This document shows, in pieces, positions 47,521 to 58,560 of a stretch of DNA of 64,000 nucleotides. The position numbers were made by a program, and so were the translations under genes. The notes beneath the pieces are model-generated. The model was not told the DNA's origin, ran no database searches, and saw nothing but the letters and a program-made list of their open reading frames with translations. This stretch comes from Sclerotinia nivalis (taxonomy: Eukaryota > Ascomycota > Leotiomycetes > Helotiales > Sclerotiniaceae), in the NCBI GenBank assembly GCA_029531795.1, contig JAPEIS010000006.1, positions 1,178,001 to 1,242,000 of the forward strand, given 5' to 3'. Each line of letters begins with the position of its first letter. The first letter of the stretch is position 1.

Positions 47521-48531
47521 AGAGAAAAGGATGAAGTTGTTCGAGACTGGTATAAACTTGTTTCAATATTTCGTTGGTATACTTATAATGTTTATAAATA
47601 CTTTTGACTAATTTTCCACTAGCTAGAGCAAAATTCTGTGGATAAATTGATAAGTGAGGCCAAATTGGAGGATACCTTTAGTAAGGAGGATAGTTTTAAT
47701 GCTGTTCCTGCTCGATCCAAATCGTCGAAATCCTTTTGTGCTCCAGCAAAACGAGCAAACCGCAAAAGTGCCAAAGGCAAAACAAAGAGTATACGGAATA
47801 CTAACGATTGTATAGTAAAGGAGGAGTGGATAACTCTATTTTCTATTTTTAAAACAAAGAAGATTGAAGAAGTTTGCAAATTGATTCTCGCAAAGAGAAA
47901 GATATTGGAATCTGTTGAATCTCTCGACGATGATGATGAGGATATTGAACCGATTGGCGGTGGAAAACCCTCGGTTTTTAAAAAGTCCAAAAAGAAGAAA
48001 ACTAAAACTTCTATTGTAATCAATATACTTTTTTTGCTTTTAAAAAGTTTTGATATATTGAGTATTATTCCGGAACCAAGTGTAGTATTATCGGCGAAGC
48101 GTTAAGAAGTATTTATTCCCTTGACGAAATCAAGTATACCAATAATAGGCAAGGAAGCAATTGGGGATGGGGATTTGTTAAATTTTTCTAGCCCTGATAT
48201 TGTAAGTAATATTCTAGGTGAGTACGATTTATATGAAAGGGTTTTTGTTTCTAAACAATGAATATAATGAATCTTTATTGATCGATGATTAATCGTTAAC
48301 GAATCTATCGGATCAAGATTTCGAATTGTAGACAACTTTCTTTTTGGTATATAGATATCACAGGTTATATGTTGTAATCCTATCGTTGAGAAGTATATCA
48401 GATGTATATTTCATCAATCGGCTGAACTAGATACTAATGAAAATTCTGATAATATTAGGAAGGATGACTTGTTGAAGATAAAGGTGAAAGAGCAAAGGAA
48501 ACGTGAACACTATATGGTAAAGGAAAATTAA
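47521..48531 (+). pseudogene. Antisense open frame inside chromovirus B2 (unrecognised protein)
   Basis: On the strand opposite to gag-pol, one frame is open from 47638 to 48102 (155 codons). Past a TAA it stays coding-like to a final TAA at 48529-48531, with further stops of the kind C-to-T change makes from CAA, CAG or CGA. The upstream stretch 47521-47620 (REKDEVVRDWYKLVSIFRWY) shares the frame. The product is Lys/Ser/Asp-rich: AKRANRKSAKGKTKS, SLDDDDEDIEP, FKKSKKKKTKT, and a late block CNPIVEKYIRCIFHQSAEL. No known domain recognised; composition suggests a nucleic-acid-binding or nuclear protein. It lies tail-to-tail with pol, between chromodomain and 3' LTR. It could be an element-encoded accessory gene, a captured host fragment, or an older insertion. 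Confidence 0.55.
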
Positions 48532-48599
48532 TATATTAAAAAGGTTTTCAAAATAATAAATAAAATAAATGAACGTTTTTATAGTATACTTCAATTGTA

Positions 48600-51500
48600 T
48601 TATTTTTTAATTCTTTGCCTTCGTTGTATAAATGATGCATTTTCCTTTTTATAGTTTTCCAATTATCTTTTGACATATATTAAATTTCGTGAAGCTTCCC
48701 AAGTATCTTCTACTGGTTGATAGCCTTTCCATCGTACTAAATATTGTATTCCTCGTCCTTTTTTTCTATATGCTAATATCTTTTCAACTTTATATTTCAT
48801 ATATCCATCAATTTCTTCAGGAGGCGGAGGATCAGCGACACCATCATATTGATGCTACGGTTCTAGTAAAGAAACATGGAAGACGTTGTGTATTTTGTAT
48901 AATGATGGAAGCGCTAGTTTATATATTTGTCCATTGCTTATAATATTGATGATAATAAAGGGGTCTATAAAGCGATCGGAAAATTTCTTTTTGAGTTATA
49001 ATTGTTTAATGTTTTTGGTACTGAGTATAACTTTATCACCGATATGAAATCGTTGGGGTAGATCCTTCTTATTATTCTCTGATCTCCTTTTTATAAACTT
49101 TTCCCAAATCTCTACTAATTTTGTCTTTTCTTGATTCAATGATTTAATATATTCTTTTGCAATAGATACTTTCCCTTCGGTATCAGTATCCTCGCCGATG
49201 TAGTTGAAAGTAGATAGATATTTATATATTGTTTTGAAAAGTGTTTCTCCAATTGTACTATACTATATTGTATTATATATGAATTCTGCTAGGGGTAGTA
49301 GTGTAGCCCAATCATCCTATTTCCAATTTGTATAACAAATAATATAATAAATTAGATTTTGATTTTGACGTTCTGTTTGATTATCGGTTTGTAAATGAAA
49401 TACAATAGATAATTTGCAGCGAATTCTTAAATAAAATATTAAACTGCTTCAAAATTTATTTGCAAATTGTGGTCCTTTATTAGATATTATCCCTTCTAAT
49501 ATACCGAAGTTTTTAAAAATATATCGAAATAGAATTTTTGTTAGTTTTGATAAAGTTATTGTTTTATTAATTGGAATATATCGAACGAGTTTTGTATATT
49601 TGTTGACAATTATAAGTATAGTATTGTATACATATTTATTTACTTTAGAAGGGGATAAATCTGTAACAAAATCCATTGTTATTTCTTTTCAAGGACCTGG
49701 AGGAAATAGTAGAGTTTGTAATTCGCTATGAGGCCGATACTGTTTCACGGTTGTCCGTTGATAGATAGTATATATCCGTATATACCTTTTTATATCTTTT
49801 ATTATACTATACCAAAAATACTTGTTTTTCAAAATTTCCCATGTTTTCTTAATACCCCAATGATCTATTATAGGATTATCGTAATGGATCTGTAAGATTT
49901 CTGTTTTCATAGTATTATCTAGCGGTACGAAGGTATGCTTATTATACTTGAGTAAACTATCGGTATCGACTTACTAAAGTGCAGTGTCTTCAGCAGAATC
50001 ACTTCTAAATCTCAGATATTCTTTATTCTTTGTAAAATCGTTATTCTTCTGAAATTGCAACAAAGTATTTCTTATTGATTCAGATATAAATTCGAATGCT
50101 GTTTCGTTAGCTGTCAATATACAAATCAATCGATGTAGTAGCGATTGTTTGCAATCAATCATCATCAGTGATTTTCCTGAGTTACAAAGAGACAAGCTAT
50201 ACCCATCCCTTTGAAAAAGGCTTATTATATTTCTCAGAGATTCTGTTTCCATTATAGATAGATAAAAAAGTGCAACAATAATTGCAGTGTTTCTTAATTT
50301 GTTTTGTAATGTAAACAGTATTTCATTAATTCCATTCACATCTTCGATATAGTCGGGTCTTCTTGATAAACCATCAGCGGGGTTCAATTTTCCGGACCTA
50401 TATATAATTATGAAATCGTAAGCAGCTAAAACTTCAGCCCATCGTGCTTATCGTCCATTAAATTGCTTTGTTTCCATGAAATATTGAAGACTATTGTAAT
50501 CCGTTTTGATTACAATTGTATATTGACTACTTACAACATAATACCGCCATTGAACAAAAGCTGTATAAATAGCTAAAAGTTCTTGATCATATATAAAATA
50601 TCTTTGCTTAACTGAAGTAAGTTTTTTTGAATAAAAAACAACGGAATACCATCGGAAAATAGTAGGATTATTTAGATCATCAAAAAATAATTGAGAAAGT
50701 ATATATCCTAAAGCAAATCCAGAAGCATCTGTTTCGAATAAGATTCGAAGGGTTGATTCAAAATGTCTAAGTATTGATACAGTAGTGAATATCTTCTTTA
50801 GATTATCAAAAGCTTCCTAAACCTCCTTAATCCATTTAAATTTTAATATAGCTTTTCCTTTTTTGATACCTTTTAATAAATCGATTAAATTATAAACTAC
50901 TTATAAATATCCGGCGATAAATCGACAGTAGAAGTTTGTAAAGTTTAGGAAAACTTGGATATCACAGAGCGATTTTGATTCAGGCCATTTTGTAATTATC
51001 TGAATTCGGCTTGATTCTATAATGATATCTTTTGCTGATATAATAAAGCCTAAAAACTCGATTTTATATGTATAAAATATATATTTCTTCAATTTCGTAT
51101 AAAATTTATATTCAATCAATTTAACAAAAACTTTGCGAATATCAGCAATATATATTTCCTTATCTTTAAAATAAATAAGAATATCGTTTAAATATATAAC
51201 ACAAATATTATCTATAAGATTAATAAATGCTTGATTAATATAAATTTGAAAAGTTGTAGGAGTATTTGTTAAACCAAAAGGTATGATTAGATACTCAAAT
51301 TGGCTATATCGAATACAGAAAGCCGTCTTCCATTCATCGCCTTTCTATATATATATTCGATAGTAAGCATCTTTCAAATCGAGTTTTATGAAAAAGACCC
51401 CTTGTTTTAAGCGATCCAAAGATTCGCTAATTAAAGGTAAAGGTATACGATTCTTTTTCGTAATTTTATTAAGGCCACGATAATCAATATATAATCGATA

Positions 51501-52260
51501 ATCATTATCTTTCTTTGGTACAAATATAATTGGCGTACCAGCAAAGCTAATCGAACGGCGGATCCAATTTTTCTTTTAATATTCATCAAGGTATTGTTGT
51601 AGAACAATCAATTTTTGTTTTGATAAAGCGTATATTGGTCTCCAAGGTAGAGTAGTTCTAGATTCGAGATCAATGCGATGTTCTATTGAATGATGATCGG
51701 GAAGCAAGTTGTTCTTATCTTCAGAAAAAGCCTATTCATATTCTTTATATTCGGGAGGTATTTTTAAAAATGTTAATGTTAAGATTTTTCGGTTTTTGGG
51801 TGAAAATCGTATAATAGAATTGATTTCAGATAGAAATACACAAATTGTAGTTCCAGCTTTTATATCTCGATATAATTCTTTTACTGTTATTATTTCCATA
51901 TTATATAATGCGAAACGAAAGCGGAAAGTAGTTGACCTCCAATTAATATCTGGATTCACAGTTTGAAGCCATGGCAGCCCTAAAATAGCATCGATTTCGG
52001 GTAGATCCAAAGTAGCGGCAATAAATCGATAAATGTGAGTTCTTTTTTCTTTGAAATCGTCTAATACTTCGATAGTAAATTGATGATCATTATATAAGGG
52101 TATATTCATCCCGCTAACAGATACTAATGAAATGCCTTTTCCAGGATTAGAAATTCAATCCTATTCAATACACTTGCTTTGTTGAATAATATTAGCTTAC
52201 ACATCAGAATCGATAAGACAACGAAGTTTTATCGGAATATTATTAATTTAAAAAGTTACT
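48600..52260 (-). pseudogene. Family B pol remnant: PR, RT, RNase H, integrase, chromodomain
   Basis: Single minus-strand frame. The protease core near 52240-52215 reads LIDSDV (DSGA mutated), then EIDAILGLPWLQ. RT has the catalytic box YLND at about 51165 (YLDD in copy B3) and EFLGFIISAKDI. The RNase H/linker includes NPADGLSRRPDYIEDVNGIN. Integrase shows the zinc-binding-like region (WEILKNKYFWYSIIKDI, 49910 downward) and the DDE core (MDFVTDLSPSKVNKY; ISNKGPQF with Asp changed to Asn, 49480-49676). The C-terminus at 48650-48790 reads KILAYRKKGRGIQYLVRWKG then YQPVEDTWE, a typical chromodomain that would guide integration to modified histones. Stops and G-to-A/C-to-T missense changes, but no frameshift over 3.4 kb. 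Confidence 0.88.
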
Positions 52261-52299
52261 TCAATAATTAAGATAATACATCCCTCTTATTGAGAACCC

Positions 52300-53536
52300 A
52301 AAGTTATCGAAACGATTAAAATTACTACTGGATCTGATCGTTTCTCTGATTCTTTTCCTCTTGGGAATATATAGAACAAACGCGAAATTGATGATCTCCT
52401 TTACATTATCGGCATATAAGCAGATTAGTGTATTTATTTGCATAATGACCCTTTTGTTAACAATAGAAACAAATCAGGTCCCTTTATCTATAATCGTTTT
52501 TCTGGTTTTCTTTGTTGGGTTTTTCCTTTGAAGGAGATTTAGAACACTATTGCGATTATATATCAATCGCTGATAATATATTATTTTGTTATTTAGATAA
52601 TTCATTTTGAGAACGATTAAAGGATGAATTTGATAATATAACTATATTACCTTGTCTTCGATTACAAAGCAGATCGTTTGCATTTTATAAATAGTACATT
52701 TTATCCATATTCTCGAGACGATATACTTGCTTGATTAAATCGTTTCGACTTTCAGACTGCTAAATGGATTCTGAAATTCGTTTAGCAATATAGAAAAGTA
52801 AGTTTGATAAAAATCGTTCTTTACGGATACTATCCATTTTAGATTCGATTTCCTTTTTTAGATTATCGAGGTATATTACAAAACTATTCACATTTTGATT
52901 AGATTGTTATTTAGCATTGATGATTTATTATATAGCATATCATTATCGATTACCTTTATCTAATATCGCATCGTATATGTATTCTTTGAATTCTTCTCAA
53001 GATATATTAGAATTCGTTATAGAAGTTTTGTATCAACGCCAAACCACAAATGATTATTGTTGAAAGTATTGAATAACATGATCTATCTTCTTTTGATCAA
53101 TTGAGAAATAATACTTATTATCATTTCGAAACATAAGTTCAGTCTGGAAAAAGAAATCCTTTGCTTCTCCAATATTAAGACCTTTATAAGATAACAGTTT
53201 TTGAAGTTTTGGAGGTTTCCCTGAAAAAGTATGAATGGGGTTAGACATCGCCCCTGTTCCTTTAACGATCGTTAATAGTAAATTAGATACCCTTTCCTGT
53301 ATAAGACAAACAAAAGTCTCTTCAATTTCTTGTTGATTTGTTTGCTTGAAAACATCAAACTCTTCTTGTATATTTTCAAGTCTTTGCGTTAGATCTAATT
53401 CCAATTGTATAATGGGTTGACGATTAGATATAGACATCTCGCCTTCGATCCCATTAAGAATCCTGGAAGCATTATTTCGATTTTGAGAAATATTTGAATT
53501 AGTCGGACGATTTAGAGTATTTCTTATTCCAACCAT
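52300..53536 (-). pseudogene. Family B gag remnant (copy B2)
   Basis: Starts [15 protein letters not shown] at 53536, 74 bp inside the 5' LTR. The first 160 codons are open and end with [16 protein letters not shown], then the frame decays. Copy B3 (60539) encodes the matching protein. A degenerate zinc-knuckle region lies near 52450-52350. The gag frame is offset from pol so that pol is -1. Confidence 0.82.
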
Positions 53537-53609
53537 TGTTATCCGATAGGGTTTTGTTAAGATACCGATAACTAATTGATGAATTGCTCTTCAGATGAAT
53601 GAAAAGAAT

Positions 53610-53894
53610 TGTTAAGATTATATAAACAAAGAATCAATTAATCGTAAAACTGTAGTTAAACTTTTCATTACCCTTTCTAATTATAAATAAACTATTACTT
53701 TTAAATTCAATCAATAAAGAGATATCAGAACACCTATAGTTCGTCATTATTCTTGTTCTTTTATAAACAATACAAAGAAGCTTGTTTACTAAACATTCCA
53801 AACTGATCGATGACGTTCCTACGCTGATGATTCGAAATAAGAACGCCTCCGTTTAGGTTTCTTGTTTTGACGAAACTGTTGCGTGATCGTAACA
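53610..53894 (-). repeat. Family B LTR (285 bp), 5' LTR of copy B2
   Basis: Ends TGTTACG..TTAACA in minus orientation, and more RIP-mutated than the 46511 copy (e.g. TCGTCATTATTCTTG where others keep TCGCCACCATTCCTG). Outer flank CCTCC belongs to the inverted family A fragment. Confidence 0.92.
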
Positions 53895-54483
53895 CCTCCC
53901 GTCGGCGGCTCAAAGCATCTGACCGAATTACTTTGGTTCCTGGTCGATAAACAATTCGGAAGTTGTATTGAGATAAGAACTCTGACCATCGTATTTGACG
54001 TTGATTTAATACTTTCGTCGTTGTAAAGTATTCCAGATTCTTGTGATCAATCAGGATTTCGAATTCCTGTTGAGATCCTTGTAATTCCGATCGCCATTCC
54101 TTCATTGATTTAATAATAACTAATAGCTCTTTATCGTAAATCTCATAATTACATTCAATAGCTGAATGTTTCGAAGAAAAGTATATTATTGGTTGTAAAA
54201 CATTATTATCATCGTATTGAGAAAGTACCTCTTCTGAAATTCAATCCGAAGTATCTGTTTCCAATATAGTTTTCCTATTATGGTTAAAATAGGTGAGTAC
54301 TAAAGCTATTATGAATGTTTTCTTTAGGTTTTCAAATGCTATTATATAATCGTTTTTCTATTGTTAATCTATTTCTTTCCGCAAAAGATTATTTAAAGGA
54401 CGGTAGATTTTTGAAAAGTCTTTTATAAATCGACGATAAAAATTCGTAAAGTTGAGGAATTGTTGTAAATCTTTGATAGACGT
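53895..54483 (-). pseudogene. Family A RT end and RNase H, inverted fragment
   Basis: On the minus strand from 54483: [20 protein letters not shown], then a decayed RNase H ([28 protein letters not shown]) and the open stretch at 53761-54105 with [35 protein letters not shown] and SDALSRRR. This is exactly the piece missing after 46510, now in opposite orientation. The left end (53894) meets the B2 5' LTR; the right end meets another B LTR. Confidence 0.88.
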
Positions 54484-54768
54484 TGTTACGATCACGCAAC
54501 AGTTTCGTTAAAACAAGAAACCTAAACGGAGGCGTTCTCATTTCGAATCATCAGCGTAGGAACGTCATCGATCAGTTTGGAATGTTTAGTAAACAAGCTT
54601 CTTTGTATTGTTTATGAAAGGACAGGAATGGTGGCGAACTATAGGCGTTCTGATATCTCTTTATTGATTGAACTTAAAAGTAATAGTTTATTCATGATTA
54701 GAAAGGGTAATGAAAAGTTTGGCTACGGTTTTACGACTAATTGATTCTTTGCCTATGTGATCTTAACA
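54484..54768 (+). repeat. Family B LTR (285 bp), plus orientation
   Basis: TGTTACGATC..GATCTTAACA. Left flank GACGT (reverse complement ACGTC) pairs with GCGTC beside the LTR at 46511, with a single G/A difference. This is what one expects from a former 5-bp target duplication separated by inversion. Right flank ATTAC leads into family C. Confidence 0.92.
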
Positions 54769-57700
54769 ATTACAAAATAAAACCTTTGAATAAGATTGAA
54801 TACATTGATAATGAAATCCCTGAAGGTGATCCTAATTGATTGAAATTGGAATATACAGCCAATCCTGTATATCTACCATCAAATCCATTTTCGAAATATT
54901 TGATATTGCGTTTCGATACCAAACTAGAAGGATTCTGTTTGATACAGAAACAATTAGCTTTATTAGATATTGGAGATATACTCTTGAAATGAGAAAAGCA
55001 GTTTCTTTTAATACTTTTGATAAATCGAAAAATGATATTAATTTTCGATTAAACTAAAGCTAATAGTATTAAACCCTTAATTGCTCCGCTTCAAGTTATT
55101 AAAACAATCCCGTACAAGATTTGGCAAACTCTTGGTTTCATTTTTTCAAAGGCCTTTTTGTCTGTTGTTATCGAGATGATAAGAGACTGTATCAAATGAA
55201 GAGTACTAAAAGAAGAAAAAAGACTTTATCGAAATCCCTGATATTTGATTAAAAAAAGTGAAATTGGAAAATACTATATTATTATTACTATAATTAAAGC
55301 TAATAAAATAATCTTATATAATACAAATATACTTTCAAACTTAAAGGAATTTACAGAACAAATAATCGAATACTTATTGACTTCTCTGATCGATTTCTTT
55401 TTTGAATATAATCAAATATTATTGGACAAGAAGAACAAAAACATTACTATTATTATAATATTCTTAAAGTTAATAAGATTTACAATTCTTTCTCAAAGAG
55501 TTATCAATTCTATTACTCAATTTACGAGAATCGTTTCGAGGATATTATAGGATATCATATCTAATATAGCTATACTCTATCTAAATGATATTAATATTAA
55601 AGACTCTAAAACTCGATATAACGAAACTGAAGTTGAACCAAGTCTATAGAAATTTATTATAGAACATTTAAAGAATCTCGATACTATAATAGAATATATC
55701 GAATATATAGAATATACTATTAGAATTAAATCTAAATAATATTACGATAGGATTCGGATCGTAGGATATTACACTGATTCTAAAGGAAGAAGTCCTAATA
55801 CAATCAAAATCATCAAGATACTTGAATAGCTTTTTTGTTCAAACGATTATAAAATTAGAATGTTCTTTGAAGTATACATTTTCTATTGATTATAAATAAA
55901 GAACTTTACTATTGTTATTGAATCTCTTTATACTTTATTAAAAAAAGATATAGAATTTATATAAACTTCTAAATATAATACTGCGATAGATTTGTTGAAA
56001 GATAAACTAATTTTTGTTCTAATTCTTCTACCCTTGATTTATCTACTTAAAGTCAGAATCATTATTTTCGTTGTTGATATTAGCTTAATAGAATGGAAAA
56101 CTGTCTTGGATCAATTATATAAGGATAAACCTTGTACTATTGCTAGATATAAAAGTGATCTATAAAATCATATCAAACAGAATTACAATACAATCAAACA
56201 GGAATGCCGAGGGGTCCTCAAAGCCTTATAAAAATACAAAAGAGATCTCTATAATGTTTATTTCGTTTTGGAGATTAATGCTAATATTCTTGTAGTCTAA
56301 TTAAATAAAACGGTTATAGATTTATCTGATGCTTTAGTTACAAGATGGATTGTTTGGATTAGATTCTTCGATTTTGATATCAAATACATTCCTGGAAATA
56401 AGAATATTGCTGTTGATGTTCTATCGTAGCAATTATAGATTGTTTCAAACGATATTGATGAAGAATACAAAGAGAACATTAATGATTTGATTATTATAGA
56501 TTTGAATTCCTTGAGTATAGATCCGATTGTAAGTATAAACTCCTCCCAAATTTTAAGATTGTTTCAAATTTTGGAGTATGGAAATGAGAAAATGCAAAAG
56601 TTCGTTTAATATATTATTATATTACGAAGACCTAAGGGTTTGGTAATTAAGAATTAATAAATATTCAAAAAGGAAGTTCTCAATTTTTGTATTAAAGATC
56701 ATTGTTTATTTAGAATTCGTGGAGATGGATTGCTCCTTGTCTATGTAATTACAGATGATGATCTAATCGAAAAAGCAAAAATTATAATTTGAGTATACAA
56801 AGAATTAAGTTACAAAGATCTAGAATCATTATATACTAAGTTGTACAGTTGCTATTGGTGGGATAGTATATACAAGGATATGAAAAATTGGATAATTTCC
56901 TGTTCCGTTTATCAATTCAGATTGTCCAAATAGATAAATGAATCAATGATTGCTATCTAAACTTCAAGTATCTGACGAAAAATTGGTATGGATATTACAA
57001 AAATGCCGGACGATTATAGATTCAAATACTTTGTTATCTTGCGAAAGGATCTCAATAGTTGAATAAAAGCCAAAGCATTACAGAATACCATTTCGGAAAC
57101 TGTAGCTAAATTCCTTTACAAAGTAGTTTACTATTATAGCCTTTTTGAAGAGATTATTGTGGATAATAGCCTTAAGAACAAAAGCACTATATTTGCTTAT
57201 TACGAAAAATATGAAATCGATAAAATCCGGATATCTGTTAACCATTCTTAAGTTAATGGAATAGTAGAAAAAGGTCATCATTCTATCGTTAAAGTACTCT
57301 TCTGTTTATTATAAGATAGGTATAGATAATCTGAATAATTAGAAACTGTACTATTCGCTGATCGCATTTCGATATATAAATCTACAAACAAAACTCCGTT
57401 TGAATTGATCTACAGATGAAAGGCTATATTGCTTTTTGAGACTATTTATACAATTTGGAGGATCCTTGATTAAGGGAATATATATATCCAAGAAGATTTG
57501 CTAGTCATTAGAACACAGCAATTAAAGATATTAGATAAGGATATCGAAAAAGCAATCCTTCGCAAACGATATTATAGAGAAGATAGAAAACTTTGTTACG
57601 ATTTAGATTGTAAAACTTTAAATAAAAATATTTAAGTAAAAGATATTGTTCTATATCACGATCTTTGGTTGAAAATTGATATATTACGCAATACAAAACT

Positions 57701-58110
57701 TGCTTTCAAATAATACAGCCCTTACAGGGTTTCGAAGAAATTAGAAGGTCTTTCCATTTACATTCTTAAAGAAATGAATGGAACCCCGTTGTGACGATCC
57801 TGTTATTTTGTATGCCTTAATGCCTTAGGCCATTCTTTCGGCTTTTGGTCCCCTCCGAAGGGACCAAAATGCCTCAGGTTATTATTTCATTTATTTCACC
57901 CTGTATTCGCTTAGGGCTTTAGTCCCCTCCGAGGGGACCATAAAAGGCTCAACTCTATTGTATTTGGTACGGTAGTTTGTTATTCTCTAGTATAGATTAA
58001 TTGATTCATTCTATCATGCCTTGAATTAAGACCATCGTCACACCCGTTTAATAAAACTTATACTGGTGTTCAATTCAAGAAATATATATTATATTTAGAT
58101 CTTTTTGTTG
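54769..58110 (+). mobile_element. Ty3/Gypsy retrotransposon family C, pol fragment, RIP-degraded
   Basis: One frame over 3 kb. The N-terminal RT region reads KIWQTLGFIFSKAFLSVVIE, then SLIDFFFEYNQI and the catalytic block YLNDINIKD (Asp to Asn). RNase H and tether follow: QECRGVLKAL, YFVLEINANILVV and DALVTRWIVWIRFFDFDI then KYIPGNKN. Integrase zinc-binding-like CYWWDSIYKDMKNWIISCS and DDE core (VDNSLKN, NGIVEKGHHS). The end, EMNGTPFNKTYTGVQFKK, is interrupted by a solo LTR at 57790. Left end is truncated at the family B LTR; no own LTR seen. RT, RNase H and integrase patterns match a widespread ascomycete Gypsy family, distinct from A and B. Many stops, no frameshift noticed. Confidence 0.85.
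57790..58042 (+). repeat. Solo LTR (253 bp) inserted in family C pol, TSD CCCGT
   Basis: TGTGACGAT at the start and ATCGTCACA at the end form a perfect 9-bp terminal inverted repeat. Target duplication CCCGT at 57785-57789 and 58043-58047. Removing the LTR plus one CCCGT restores the family C frame. Much GC-richer than its surroundings. Two hairpins inside share TCCCCTCCGA: 57843-57869 (TTTTGGTCCC stem) and 57922-57938 (GTCCCC stem). The parent full-length element is not in the window. Confidence 0.95.
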
Positions 58111-58560
58111 ATAATAATTTGGATGATCTTTATAATTGAATTAACAAAAAGTATTAAATATCAAGGTATCTATGTTTTTCAAAACAAATAAGTAACCAAA
58201 GATTGTTTCCTATTCGATTATAGAATGATCTAGATTTTGAAAAAGGAGAAAAGATATAAAAAGCCGAGGAAGAGTTGTTATTGTAAACTCCTACTCGTCA
58301 ATTGCAAAATGCAAACAAAAAGTCGTTCTAAGTTTCTGGAAGGGGAAAGGTGTTTGGGTTTTATTGAAAGATCTGAAAAACCTATAATATAGTTGACTTT
58401 ATTCTTTGAATAGTTCTTAACAATTTTCAATCAATTTTTTTACAATTCAATATTTCCTTTATAAATTTTATTCCTTCAACAAAAAGCTATCGAATCTTTA
58501 TATACTCATTTATATTTATTTTATCTTTCATACTCTCTTTTATTTAACTTTTTCATAATA
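58048..58560. other. AT-rich tail of family C and unassigned sequence
   Basis: The first about 60 bp continue the family C pol C-terminus. The rest is AT-rich with short nonsense-filled frames. No LTR recognised. Confidence 0.5.

Larger units (their letters stand above)
46511..53894 (-). mobile_element. Chromovirus (Ty3/Gypsy family B), near full-length copy B2, 7.4 kb
   Basis: Reading on the minus strand: 5' LTR (53610-53894), gag (from 53536), pol with protease, RT, RNase H, integrase and a C-terminal chromodomain (to about 48600), a 1.8-kb extra region carrying an antisense open frame, and 3' LTR (46511-46795). The LTRs are both 285 bp and TG..CA. Pol stays in a single frame from 52109 to below 48734, broken only by stops. 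Outer flanks GCGTC and CCTCC do not match, so the copy is not in its original insertion context. Confidence 0.9.
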
